Positions 1 to 8,011 of a DNA stretch of 64,000 nucleotides are shown piece after piece. Both the position numbers and the translations under genes were made by a program. This DNA comes from Streptomyces orinoci (lineage in GTDB: Bacteria > Actinomycetota > Actinomycetes > Streptomycetales > Streptomycetaceae): the NCBI RefSeq assembly GCF_003121295.1, contig NZ_PHNC01000029.1:1488001-1552000 (forward strand), given 5' to 3'. The first letter of the stretch is position 1. Every line of letters begins with the position of its first letter. Under the pieces are notes generated by a model, which had not been told where the DNA came from, did no database searches, and saw nothing but the letters and a program-made list of their open reading frames with translations.

Positions 1-40
1 CCCGCACCCCGGGTCGGGTGTCATCCGCGGGCAGGTGAGG

Positions 41-78
41 GTTGCTCGCGCAGTTCCCCGCGCCCCTAATGGGGCGCC
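41..78 (-). repeat. dispersed streptomycete hairpin repeat, copy 1
   Basis: On the minus strand this reads as the GGGGCGCGGGGAACTGCGCG motif preceded by a GGCGCCCC arm. The same core recurs at 24018, 24200 and 46863. This copy overlaps the stop codon of the acetyltransferase gene, so it may also serve as its transcription end. The function is unknown. Confidence 0.75.
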
Positions 79-860
79 CTCCGCCCCGGGTCGTAGACAT
101 ACGGCGTGGTGGTGCTCAGCTCCATGAAGCCCAGCCGCCCCAGGATGGGGCGGCTCTCCTCGGACGCGTCCACCTGGAGATAGCGGTAGCCGCGGGCGGC
201 GGCGATACGGGCCCGGTGGGTGATCAGGGCCCGGTAGATGCCACGGCCGCGCCAGCCGGGCGCGGTCCCGCCGCCCCAGAGTCCGGCGAACTCGGTGCCG
301 GGGCAGAGCTCCATGCGCGCCGCGGACACCGGCTGGTCACCGGCCATGGCGACCACAAGGGTGAGCTCCTCCGGCTGCCGGGCGAGTTGCTCGCGCAGCC
401 GGTGCGCCAGACGGGCCGCGTCCGTGCCGAAGGCCTGCTCATGGGCGGTGGCCACCAGATGGACCTCGGCGGGGTCGGTGACGGTGTGCAGATGGATGCC
501 CTCGGGGAGGTTCAACTCGGTGGATACGGCGGTCACTTCGGCGACCATCACGGTTTCCGGGGGCTCGGGGATGAAGCCCGCGGCCTGGAGCCGGTCCGCC
601 AAGTCTGCCGGGGCGTCATGGGAGTACAGCTTCCACTCGAAGTCCCGTCCCAGCGTGGCGAAATGGCGGACCTGGGCGGCGATGGCCGCGTCCGCGGTGG
701 CCTCGGTGAGGCGGGACCAGAGCACCCCGTTCCAGCCGGGCGGCGGTGCCGTCTGCCGTACCACCTCGCCCACTCGTTCCACCCGGGCGCCGGGCCCGTC
801 GGGGCAGGCGTGCTCGCGGAGTTGGGCGTCCAGGGCACGCAAAACATTTGCCGGATCCAT
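66..860 (-). CDS. GNAT-family N-acetyltransferase
   Basis: A 264-residue protein whose C-terminal third has the acetyl-CoA binding signature of the GNAT fold: GTAPGWRGRGIYRALI at about residues 198-213, followed by ARGYRYLQVDAS and a final LGFMEL strand. The N-terminal half is less conserved and may be a degenerate first GNAT domain, as in tandem-GNAT proteins. The ATG start faces the methyltransferase gene across about 65 bp, so the two are divergently transcribed. The stop codon lies inside a dispersed hairpin repeat. The acetyl acceptor cannot be deduced. The family call is secure; the role is not. Confidence 0.85.
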   Translation of the reverse strand: MDPANVLRALDAQLREHACPDGPGARVERVGEVVRQTAPPPGWNGVLWSRLTEATADAAIAAQVRHFATLGRDFEWKLYSHDAPADLADRLQAAGFIPEPPETVMVAEVTAVSTELNLPEGIHLHTVTDPAEVHLVATAHEQAFGTDAARLAHRLREQLARQPEELTLVVAMAGDQPVSAARMELCPGTEFAGLWGGGTAPGWRGRGIYRALITHRARIAAARGYRYLQVDASEESRPILGRLGFMELSTTTPYVYDPGRRAPH

Positions 861-925
861 GGGGTCACTTCAGCATTGCCGTTGCATGGCTGCAATGGAG
901 ATTCGGCGGAGGGGTGGCGGGGCGG

Positions 926-1867
926 ATGACGCTGGAGTTGTTGAGGGAGCATCTGGTGGCCGGGGAGCGGGCGGCCGGCCTGGCCGCGGCGGCGGCCTCG
1001 CCGGAGGAGCGGTTCTATCTCGCCATGGCCGCCTACCGGGCGGGCGACCCGGAGACGGCGGCCGGGCTGGCGGCCGAGGCGGCCGCCGCGGAGCCGGGAC
1101 GGGTGGTGTACACGGAGACCGCCCGCTGGCTGGCCGCCGGGCGGCAGCCCGATGTCTACGGCGAGTCGGCCGCGTTCAGCGCCTTTGTCGGCGGTGGCGG
1201 CAATGTGGAGCTCTACCGGGCCACCCGCGAGGCGCTGCGCGGCGAGTACACCGCCCGGCGGCCCCGGCGACTGCTGGACATCGGCAGCGGTGAGGGGCAC
1301 GCTCTGCTGCCCGCGCTCACCGAGGACGTGGGCTTTGTGGAGGTGGTCGAACCCTCCGCCGAGCGGCTGGAGCTGGTCACCGGGGAGCTGGCCCGGCGCG
1401 GCATACCGCACCGGGGACACGCCCTCACCGGGCAGGAGTTCATGGCCCGGGCGGCGGACGGCTCCTGGGACCTGGTGCAGGAGACCTTCGCCCTGCTGAC
1501 CCTGGGGCGGGCCGAGCGGCTGGAGCTGCTGCGGTGGCTGCGGCCGCGTACCCGACGGCTGGTGCTGGTGGAGTTCGACGCACCGGTGATCGGGGACGGG
1601 CTGGAGCCGCGCTGGTTCCGCTATCTGGTCTCGCGCTATGAGCGGGGCCTGCGGGAGTACGGGGACAGCCGGGAACTGGTCGCCCAGGGCTTTCTGATAC
1701 CGGTGCTGCTGGGGAAGCTGGGCAGCTCGGGGCACCAGGAGCACGATGAACAGCCGGTGGCCGCCTGGGTGGCGGACCTGGCGGAGGCCGGTTTCACCCC
1801 CGAGGAGCCACGGCGGCTGTGCGACTACTGGTGGGCGCCGGTCCACGCGGTTACGGCCGGCACCTGA
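926..1867 (+). CDS. class I SAM-dependent methyltransferase
   Basis: The 313-residue product has a helical, alanine-rich N-terminal region (about residues 1-95) and then a Rossmann methyltransferase domain opening with RRLLDIGSGEGHALLPAL (motif I, about residues 116-133). A VEVVEPSAERLEL acidic strand and a WDLVQETFALLTL motif follow. The start at 926 was chosen over an upstream in-frame start because it leaves a GGAGGGG ribosome-binding-like stretch just upstream. The last 43 nt overlap the convergent Nudix gene. A small molecule or protein substrate is possible; nothing in the context decides. Confidence 0.8.
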   Translation: MTLELLREHLVAGERAAGLAAAAASPEERFYLAMAAYRAGDPETAAGLAAEAAAAEPGRVVYTETARWLAAGRQPDVYGESAAFSAFVGGGGNVELYRATREALRGEYTARRPRRLLDIGSGEGHALLPALTEDVGFVEVVEPSAERLELVTGELARRGIPHRGHALTGQEFMARAADGSWDLVQETFALLTLGRAERLELLRWLRPRTRRLVLVEFDAPVIGDGLEPRWFRYLVSRYERGLREYGDSRELVAQGFLIPVLLGKLGSSGHQEHDEQPVAAWVADLAEAGFTPEEPRRLCDYWWAPVHAVTAGT

Positions 1868-2298
1868 CCGGGGCGCGGCCGCAGCAACTGGGCCAGGTGC
1901 GGCGGCCAGAGCGCCTCCCCGGCTCCGGCCAGTTCCGGGGGCGTCCACCAGCGCCAGCCGAGGATGCCGTCCTCGGCGTGCGCGGCGGCGAGCGGACCGG
2001 AGGGGTCCCGGCGGGGGCCGTACGCCAGATAGATGTCCTCATGCTGGCGCACCGGTATCCCCGCGCGGGTGAAGTCATGCTCCCAGGTGCCCAGCAGCAG
2101 CCCCGGCTCCAGATCCGTCCAGCCGGTCTCCTCCCTGAGCTCACGGAGCACGCCCTGGCGCGGGGTCTCGCCGGGCTCCAGCCCGCCGCCGGGCATCGCC
2201 CAGTGGACGCCGACCTCTTCGTTGTCATAGCGGAAGAGGAAGACGGCACCGTATGGGTCGAGAACGGCTACTCGGGCCGCGCGTCGGGGAGTTCGCAT
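1825..2298 (-). CDS. Nudix hydrolase
   Basis: A 157-residue protein with a complete Nudix box at about residues 38-60: GGLEPGETPRQGVLRELREE followed by TGW, matching GX5EX7REUXEEXGU with all metal-binding glutamates. Family members hydrolyse nucleoside diphosphates linked to another moiety. The surrounding sequence has the usual alpha/beta/alpha elements, including AVLDPYGAVFLF at the start and WRWWTPPEL late, which resembles house-cleaning Nudix enzymes. The gene ends inside the 3' end of the convergent methyltransferase gene. The substrate is not predictable from sequence alone. Confidence 0.9.
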   Translation of the reverse strand: MRTPRRAARVAVLDPYGAVFLFRYDNEEVGVHWAMPGGGLEPGETPRQGVLRELREETGWTDLEPGLLLGTWEHDFTRAGIPVRQHEDIYLAYGPRRDPSGPLAAAHAEDGILGWRWWTPPELAGAGEALWPPHLAQLLRPRPGQVPAVTAWTGAHQ

Positions 2299-2351
2299 GG
2301 CGGGAGCGTATGCGGTCGCCCGTCAACCGGGCGTCAGCGTTCCCTTGGCGT

Positions 2352-3635
2352 TCAGGAACGCGGCGCGACCTTGCTCAGCCCATTGATGATCCGGTCCATC
2401 GCATCGCCCCCGGTGGGGTCGGTGAGATTGGCCAGCATCTTGAGGGTGAACTTCATCAACAGCGGGTGGGTCAGGCCGCGTTCGGTGGCCAGCTTCATCA
2501 CCTTGGGGTTGCCGATCAGCTTCACAAAGGCGCGGCCCAGCGTGTAGTAGCCGCCATAGGTGTCCTTGAGGACCTTGGGGTAGCGCTGGAGCGCCAGCTC
2601 CCGCTGGGCGTAGGACGCCCGGGCGTGCGCCTGGACAATCACCTCGGCCGCGAGCTGCCCGGACTCCATGGCGTAGGCGATGCCCTCGCCGTTGAAGGGG
2701 TTGACCAGCCCGCCCGCGTCGCCGACCAGCAACAGGCCGCGGCTGTAGTGGGGTTGGCGGTTGAAGGCCATGGGGAGGGCGGCGCCGCGGATGGGGCCGG
2801 TCATGTTCTCAGGGGTGTAGCCCCAGTCCTCGGGCATGGAGGCACACCAGGCCTTGAGGATCTCCCGCCAGTCCAGCTCCTTGAAGGACTTGGAGGTGTT
2901 GAGGACGCCGAGCCCCACATTGCTCGTACCATCGCCCATGCCGAAGATCCAGCCGTAGCCCGGCAGCAGCCGGTCCTGCGGGCCGCGCCGGTCCCACAGC
3001 TCCAGCCAGGACTCCAGATAGTCGTCGTCATGGCGGGGCGAGGTGAAGTAGGTACGCACCGCCACGCCCATCGGGCGGTCCTCCCGGCGGTGCAGGCCCA
3101 TGCCCAGGGAGAGCCTGGAGGAGTTGCCGTCGGCGGCCACCACCAGGGGGGCGTGGAAGGTGACCGGGGTTTTGTCGTCACCCAGCCGGGCCTGGACGCC
3201 GGTGATCCGTCCGGTGCGGTCATCGGTCACCGGCGCGCCCACATTGCAGCGCTCGTACAGCCGGGCGCCCGCCTTCACCGCCTGCCGGGCCAGCTGCTCG
3301 TCGAAGTCATCGCGCTTGCGGACCAGCCCGTAGTCGGGGAAGGAGGCCAGCTCCGGCCAGTCCAGCTGGAGCCGGACGCCGCCGCCGATGATGCGCAGGC
3401 CCTTGTTGCGCAGCCAGCCCGCCTCCTCGGAGATGTCGATGCCCATCGACACCAGCTGCTTGGTGGCCCGGGGGGTGAGGCCGTCACCGCAGACCTTCTC
3501 CCGGGGGAAGGCGGTCTTCTCCAGCAGGAGCACGTCCAGGCCGGACTTGGCCAGGTAGTACGCGGTGGTGGAGCCGGCGGGACCGGCGCCCACCACGATC
3601 ACATCGGCGGTGTGTTCGGCTGGGGAAGCAGTCAC
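2352..3635 (-). CDS. geranylgeranyl reductase family FAD oxidoreductase (MenJ-like candidate)
   Basis: A 427-residue flavoprotein with the dinucleotide-binding motif VIVVGAGPAGSTTAYYLAKSG near the N-terminus, a GDG motif (KVCGDGLTPRA) and the second FAD motif LLLVGDAGGLVNPFNGEGI at about residue 285. This is the plant and archaeal geranylgeranyl reductase family architecture. In mycobacteria the relative MenJ saturates an isoprene unit of menaquinone. The gene sits 2.6 kb from menG and close to the mqn genes, so the menaquinone tail is the most likely substrate; that is inference. The GTG start at 3635 is preferred because GGAG lies 7 nt upstream; longer in-frame extensions lack flavoprotein homology. 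Confidence 0.85.
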   Translation of the reverse strand: MTASPAEHTADVIVVGAGPAGSTTAYYLAKSGLDVLLLEKTAFPREKVCGDGLTPRATKQLVSMGIDISEEAGWLRNKGLRIIGGGVRLQLDWPELASFPDYGLVRKRDDFDEQLARQAVKAGARLYERCNVGAPVTDDRTGRITGVQARLGDDKTPVTFHAPLVVAADGNSSRLSLGMGLHRREDRPMGVAVRTYFTSPRHDDDYLESWLELWDRRGPQDRLLPGYGWIFGMGDGTSNVGLGVLNTSKSFKELDWREILKAWCASMPEDWGYTPENMTGPIRGAALPMAFNRQPHYSRGLLLVGDAGGLVNPFNGEGIAYAMESGQLAAEVIVQAHARASYAQRELALQRYPKVLKDTYGGYYTLGRAFVKLIGNPKVMKLATERGLTHPLLMKFTLKMLANLTDPTGGDAMDRIINGLSKVAPRS

Positions 3636-3711
3636 GTCGGCTCTCCGTTCGGCTGGTGACCGGGTCTGTCGACCGAGTCTATGAGCCGGGCGGACGGCCG
3701 CGGGCACGCGG

Positions 3712-6186
3712 TCAGTAAGGGCCCACCCACCAGAAGGCCAGGGCGGTACGGAAGGTGGCGCCGAAGTCGCTGCCGAGGTGGTCACGGCCCTGGAAGAGGA
3801 TGGCGTACTCGGTGCCGTCCGGTCCCACATAGGCCTGGTCCATGGCGCGCATGGCCTGCCCGGACCCCGGATCCTGCCAGGTCCACTCCCAGCGGGCGCC
3901 CGGGTGCCCCTGGAAGGTGTTGGCCGTCATGCCGACCCGCTGGTAGCCCTGCTGCTTGCCGACCACCTTCTCCATCGCCAGGAAGTGGTCATAGGCCGAC
4001 TGCGTGCTGTGTTCCAGGATCCCGATGCGCAGGTGCTCCGGGCCGGTGGGGCCCGCGTAGTCGATCTGCCCGCTGCCCTTGTCCTCCCGGTGCCAGCCGC
4101 GGGGCACGGCGAGCGAGAACCCTTCCGGCGAGGTCATCCGCTCATATCCGGCGGGGGGCTCGCCGGTGGGGGGAGTGGGCTTGTCCTGGAGGGGGGTTGG
4201 GGTGGGCGGGGGTGCGGGTGATGTGGGTGGGGGTGTGGGTGCGGGTGCGGCCGTGGACGCGGTGGACGGGGTCGGCGCCGCCGATACGGCCGTGGCGGCA
4301 TGCGGCTTGCCGTCCTTGTGCTGCTGCACCAGCAGCACCCCTGCGGCGCCCGCGCCGCCGACCAGGAACGCGGCCAGGCCGATGGCGATCCATCGAAGGT
4401 AGGGGGCGCGGGCGCGGACCGGCTTGGCGGGCGCGGGAGTTGGGGCACCGAGCGGGGTGCTGTGGGTGCTCCCCGGGGTGGGGTGCGCCGCGAACGGCAT
4501 GGTGGGCGGGACCTTGCCCAGGGGAGGCCCGGCAGGCGGGGTCATGTCCGCGAAGGGCCCGGCGGTTGAGGTCGCGTTCGCGGAACTCGGGCCCGGCGGG
4601 GCGGTGTTCGCGGAGGGCTGGGCATTCGGCGTGGCAGGGGCGCCCGGCCCGGGCGCGGCGGCGGGCGGGGCCGGAGGCCGGGCCGGAGCGGCGGGTGGCG
4701 CGCCGGGCACGGTGGGCGAGGTGGCCGGCCTCGCGGGCGGAGCCGCCGGTGCGGTGGGCGGAGCCGTCGGCGGGAGCGGTGCGGAGGCCGTCGGCGCGGC
4801 CGGATGCCAGGACGGCGGCGGGCCGTACGGGGGCGCCGGCGGAGCGGGGTCCGGGCGGCGGGTGCTCTGGATGAGTACCCCCAGCAGAACCGCGCCCGCG
4901 GTCCACAGCGCTCCGAAGAGCAGGGTTTCGCCGCCGTCCAGGCCGAAGTGGCTGTTGCCCAGGTGCAGTTCGGAGGCCAGGGAGGGGATGAAGGACACCT
5001 GTCCGCTCAGCTCCACCGAGATGCCCGAGGCCAGGGCCAGCAGCCAGAGCGCGGCCAGGAAGAAGGCGCCGGAGAGGAGTTGCTCGCGGTAGCCGGCGCG
5101 GCAGCGGCGGACCAGGAGCCAGGTGAGCGAGAGCGCGCACAGCGCGCCCGCCGCCACCACTCCCAACTGGGCCCAGACGCCCCACTGTTCGCCGATCTGG
5201 TCCAGACCGACGGTGGCGCTGCGGGACCAGCCGCCGCCGGTGCCATAGGGGGAGAAGCCCGTCCCGCCACCGGGGGTGGCGGTGGCCTCGGCGTCCGCGC
5301 CGAAGGAGAGCCCCAGCGAGAGCACGGCCATATTGCCCAGGAAGGCCAGCGAGGCGAGTACGCCCCAGCCGCCGCCCACCTCTTCCTGGTGGGCGGCGAC
5401 AAAGACAAAGTCGATCACGGCCCAGAGCGCCACCGAGAGGGCCAGGGCGCGCAGCGCCGTCCCCCAGGCGCGTACCGCCATCCGCGCGCCGGGGCCCAGC
5501 CGGGCGGCCCAGATGTCCCGGCAGAGCACCGCCGCGCTCGTCCCGGCGGTCAGCGCCAGGACAAAGAGGGCGGCCAGGGCGGGTGTGGTGGAGATGGCGA
5601 CCCCGTCCGACTCCGGCTGGCCATAGAGGCCCAGGGCCAGCACCACCGCCGCGCACAGCAGTCCCGTCCGCAGCGCCGACTCCAGGCCGCCGCCCGCCGG
5701 ACGGGCCCGGCGCAGCCGCCGTGCGCCCAGCACGGTGGCGACGGTCCACAGCACGGTGATGGTGAGCAGCCGGACGGATACCGAGCCGGCGCCCCGGACC
5801 AGGCCGCCGGGGCTGGTGGCGTCGATGTCCAGGCTGCCGCCCAGGCCCTGGAGCAGCAGGGCGATGAACAGCCGGAAGCGGTCGGGCCAGGCGGGGGCCG
5901 AGGAGCTGCCGCCGGTGGCTATGGACAGGCCCAGGGCGATGGTCAGCAGCAGGGCCAGCGGCCAGAGTGCCACCCGGGCCGAACCGGCCCAGTCGCCGGT
6001 GAATACCCGGCGCAGAAACAGCGCCCCGCGAGAGGGCGGTGGCACCGGCGGCATCGGTGGCCCCGGCGGCGGGGGCGGCGCCAGTGGCGCCGCCGGAATC
6101 GGGGCGGACAGTTCCGCGCCGCAGGCCGCACAGCGGCGGGCCTCCGGGGTGATGGCCAAGCCGCAGGCAGGGCAGGACAACGGCAT
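3712..6186 (-). CDS. zinc-ribbon polytopic membrane protein with extracytoplasmic C-terminal sensor-like domain
   Basis: An 824-residue protein in four parts. It begins with a rubredoxin-like zinc ribbon (C5, C8, C19, C22). Next, residues about 65-450 hold roughly ten hydrophobic segments. A long Pro/Ala/Thr-rich linker (about 455-590) leads to a final transmembrane helix (RWIAIGLAAFLVGGAGAAGV, about 598-617). The C-terminal domain (about 670-824) contains SPEGFSLAVPRGW and resembles the extracellular domains at the end of some Streptomyces Ser/Thr kinases. No kinase or enzyme motif is visible. It starts with an ATG and is flanked by menG and the reductase gene on the same strand, but the spacing is too wide to prove an operon. 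The function is unknown; signal sensing at the membrane is a guess. Confidence 0.75.
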   Translation of the reverse strand: MPLSCPACGLAITPEARRCAACGAELSAPIPAAPLAPPPPPGPPMPPVPPPSRGALFLRRVFTGDWAGSARVALWPLALLLTIALGLSIATGGSSSAPAWPDRFRLFIALLLQGLGGSLDIDATSPGGLVRGAGSVSVRLLTITVLWTVATVLGARRLRRARPAGGGLESALRTGLLCAAVVLALGLYGQPESDGVAISTTPALAALFVLALTAGTSAAVLCRDIWAARLGPGARMAVRAWGTALRALALSVALWAVIDFVFVAAHQEEVGGGWGVLASLAFLGNMAVLSLGLSFGADAEATATPGGGTGFSPYGTGGGWSRSATVGLDQIGEQWGVWAQLGVVAAGALCALSLTWLLVRRCRAGYREQLLSGAFFLAALWLLALASGISVELSGQVSFIPSLASELHLGNSHFGLDGGETLLFGALWTAGAVLLGVLIQSTRRPDPAPPAPPYGPPPSWHPAAPTASAPLPPTAPPTAPAAPPARPATSPTVPGAPPAAPARPPAPPAAAPGPGAPATPNAQPSANTAPPGPSSANATSTAGPFADMTPPAGPPLGKVPPTMPFAAHPTPGSTHSTPLGAPTPAPAKPVRARAPYLRWIAIGLAAFLVGGAGAAGVLLVQQHKDGKPHAATAVSAAPTPSTASTAAPAPTPPPTSPAPPPTPTPLQDKPTPPTGEPPAGYERMTSPEGFSLAVPRGWHREDKGSGQIDYAGPTGPEHLRIGILEHSTQSAYDHFLAMEKVVGKQQGYQRVGMTANTFQGHPGARWEWTWQDPGSGQAMRAMDQAYVGPDGTEYAILFQGRDHLGSDFGATFRTALAFWWVGPY

Positions 6187-6269
6187 ATGCGCTCCGGAGT
6201 TCGGGCAGGTCAGGGGCGTGGGGGGTGCCGTGGGGTGCCGCGTGATCCTACCGGCCGGAGCGCTATCGC

Positions 6270-6974
6270 TTATGCGGTTTTAACAGCCCGATGCAAGGCC
6301 ACGATCCCGCCGGTGAGGTTGCGCCAGGCCACCTGGGACCAGCCCGCCCCTTGCAGCCGGGCCGCCAGCTCCGGCTGGCCGGGCCAGGAGCGGATGGACT
6401 CGGCGAGATAGACATATGCGTCCGGGTTGCTGCTCACCGCACGGGCCACCGGCGGCAGGGCGCGCATCAGGTACTCGGTGTAGACGGTGCGGAACGGCGC
6501 CCAGGTGGGGCGGCTGAACTCGCAGATCACCACCCGCCCGCCGGGCCGGGTCACCCGCAGCAGCTCGCGCAGCGCGGCATCGGTGTCCTGGACGTTGCGC
6601 AGCCCGAAGGAGATGGTGACCGCGTCGAAGACGTCATCCGCGAAGGGCAGCCGGGTGGCGTCCCCGGCGGTCAGCGGCAGCCAGGGGTTGCGCTTCTTGC
6701 CCTCGCGCAGCATCCCGATGGAGAAGTCGCAGGGGACCACATAGGCGCCGTCGGCGGCGAAGGGCAGCGAGGAGGTGCCCGTACCGGCCGCGAGGTCCAG
6801 CACCTTCTCGCCGGGGCGGGCGGCGACCGCCTTGGCCACGGCCTTGCGCCACAGCCGGGCCTGGCCGAGGGAGAGCACATCGTTGGTGAGGTCGTACTTG
6901 GCGGCCACGTCATCGAACATGGCGGCGACTTCATGCGGCTGCTTTTCCAGGGAGGCTCGGGTCACGCCCCCCAT
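6270..6974 (-). CDS. menG: demethylmenaquinone methyltransferase
   Basis: A 234-residue MenG/UbiE methyltransferase that adds the final C-methyl group to demethylmenaquinone using SAM at the membrane. Family signatures are clear: the N-terminal VAAMFDDVAAKYDLTNDVLS, the SAM motif KVLDLAAGTGTSS, and the late ITISFGLRNV-type motif (VTISFGLRNVQDTDAALREL). The ATG at 6974 has GAGGGG seven bases upstream; an alternative GTG nine bases downstream would match the start used in some relatives. It completes the menaquinone pathway whose early steps (mqnA, mqnC, mqnE) lie within the next 16 kb. Confidence 0.95.
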   Translation of the reverse strand: MGGVTRASLEKQPHEVAAMFDDVAAKYDLTNDVLSLGQARLWRKAVAKAVAARPGEKVLDLAAGTGTSSLPFAADGAYVVPCDFSIGMLREGKKRNPWLPLTAGDATRLPFADDVFDAVTISFGLRNVQDTDAALRELLRVTRPGGRVVICEFSRPTWAPFRTVYTEYLMRALPPVARAVSSNPDAYVYLAESIRSWPGQPELAARLQGAGWSQVAWRNLTGGIVALHRAVKTA

Positions 6975-7283
6975 TGTTCACCCCTCGCTCTGGACGGGGA
7001 CGACCGCCCCGAAAGGGAGGCCGCCCCGCGGTGTGGACTGCGCTGCTCCTTGGGCCCCCGCGCCCCCAGGACCGCCGGTCCCCCCGCCTGGTGACCCCCA
7101 CGGCGACCAGGCTTGTACCGACGGTGCGCGTCATTGTGGCCCACCGGTTCCACCGGGCGTCCGGGCCCTGAAGCTCACACCACGGGACGACCGGAGCGGC
7201 CGTCCCCGCGTAGATCATCCTGGCGGCAGAAGCGGTGGGGAGGGTTCCTCTTAGCGGGGTTCTGATGGGCGGGGACCTCGCCC
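6975..7283. other. 309-bp gap between menG and uma2-like gene
   Basis: This intergenic stretch lies upstream of menG and downstream of the Uma2-family gene, both on the minus strand. It should hold the menG promoter. I see no convincing coding sequence, terminator hairpin or known RNA motif in it. Confidence 0.5.
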
Positions 7284-7910
7284 TTACGAATCACTGACGC
7301 GAGTGCGGCGCAGCTCGATCAGGGCGGCCAGGTCGATGGCGATGGGGAAGGGGCGGCTGGTCTCCAACTTGCCGACGTGCACCGGACGGTCGGAGGCCGA
7401 CATGTACTGACCGGTCTCACTGTGCAGCCAGAACTCGTGCACCTCGGGGATACCGTCCGCGCCGCGCTCGACCCGCCAGTAGTTCTTGATGCCCGCCGCC
7501 GCGTACAGGGCAGGCTTGCGGACACGATCGTCCTGACGCGAACCAGGAGACACCACCTCGACCACGAGGGCAGCGTTCTCCGCGGGAATATGCCTTGCCT
7601 CGAAGATGTCGATCCCACGCTGGTCGAATACCACGACGTCAGGAACGGGGGGGTTGTACTTGTCGATCAGTACGCATTGCTCGGAGAGTACGGCGTAGGG
7701 CCCCTCCAGGCACTCGTCCAGTCGCTGCTCAATACGGGCCCGCACCAGGTTGTGCCATGGCACCGTCCTCCCCTTGACCACGATCACTCCGTCCACGAGT
7801 TCCCAGTCGAACGGCAGCTCCAGGTCTTCTACCTGGTCAAACGTCCAGCCGTCGGCAGGCGGGAACATCCAGTTTTCAGGAGTGGCCTTCTCCAGCCGCT
7901 CTGCGGTCAT
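7284..7910 (-). CDS. Uma2 family (DUF820) restriction-endonuclease-fold protein
   Basis: A 208-residue protein with the Uma2/DUF820 pattern: an early ELVDGVIVV strand, then VPDVVVFD, then LVVEVVSPGSRQDDRVRKPALYA, and YWRVE. These positions supply the Asp and Glu-X-Lys-like residues of a PD-(D/E)XK nuclease core. Such genes are very common in Streptomyces and cyanobacteria, and their role is poorly known. The ATG at 7910 is preferred over 7922 because GGGAG lies five bases upstream of it. The GC content is locally a little lower than its neighbours, which fits a gene that spreads laterally. Confidence 0.85.
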   Translation of the reverse strand: MTAERLEKATPENWMFPPADGWTFDQVEDLELPFDWELVDGVIVVKGRTVPWHNLVRARIEQRLDECLEGPYAVLSEQCVLIDKYNPPVPDVVVFDQRGIDIFEARHIPAENAALVVEVVSPGSRQDDRVRKPALYAAAGIKNYWRVERGADGIPEVHEFWLHSETGQYMSASDRPVHVGKLETSRPFPIAIDLAALIELRRTRVSDS

Positions 7911-7974
7911 CACTGCTCCCATGGACGCCAGTGTGGACGCGGGTACGGATCGCGGTCCCGTTTACGACGGTAGC

Positions 7975-7995
7975 GTCACCCGAACCAGTGGTGAC
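7975..7995. promoter_or_regulatory. GTCACC/GGTGAC inverted repeat upstream of uma2-like gene
   Basis: Perfect 6-bp arms GTCACC (7975-7980) and GGTGAC (7990-7995) are separated by 9 nt, about 65 bp upstream of the Uma2-family start codon. This has the size of a dimeric regulator site. No regulator can be assigned, and the element is short enough to arise by chance. Confidence 0.25.
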
Positions 7996-8011
7996 CCGAT
8001 AACGCGCTGAC

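Noticed and set aside
42..929. Long plus-strand open frame opposite the GNAT gene
   Set aside because: It is Gly/Arg-rich, lacks any domain, and is fully explained as the antisense frame of a high-GC coding sequence.
4804..6411. 535-codon plus-strand open frame opposite the 824-residue membrane protein
   Set aside because: The composition is typical of an antisense shadow (rich in Gly, Gln, Arg, Ala), it lacks hydrophobic segments, and the minus-strand gene has clear domains.
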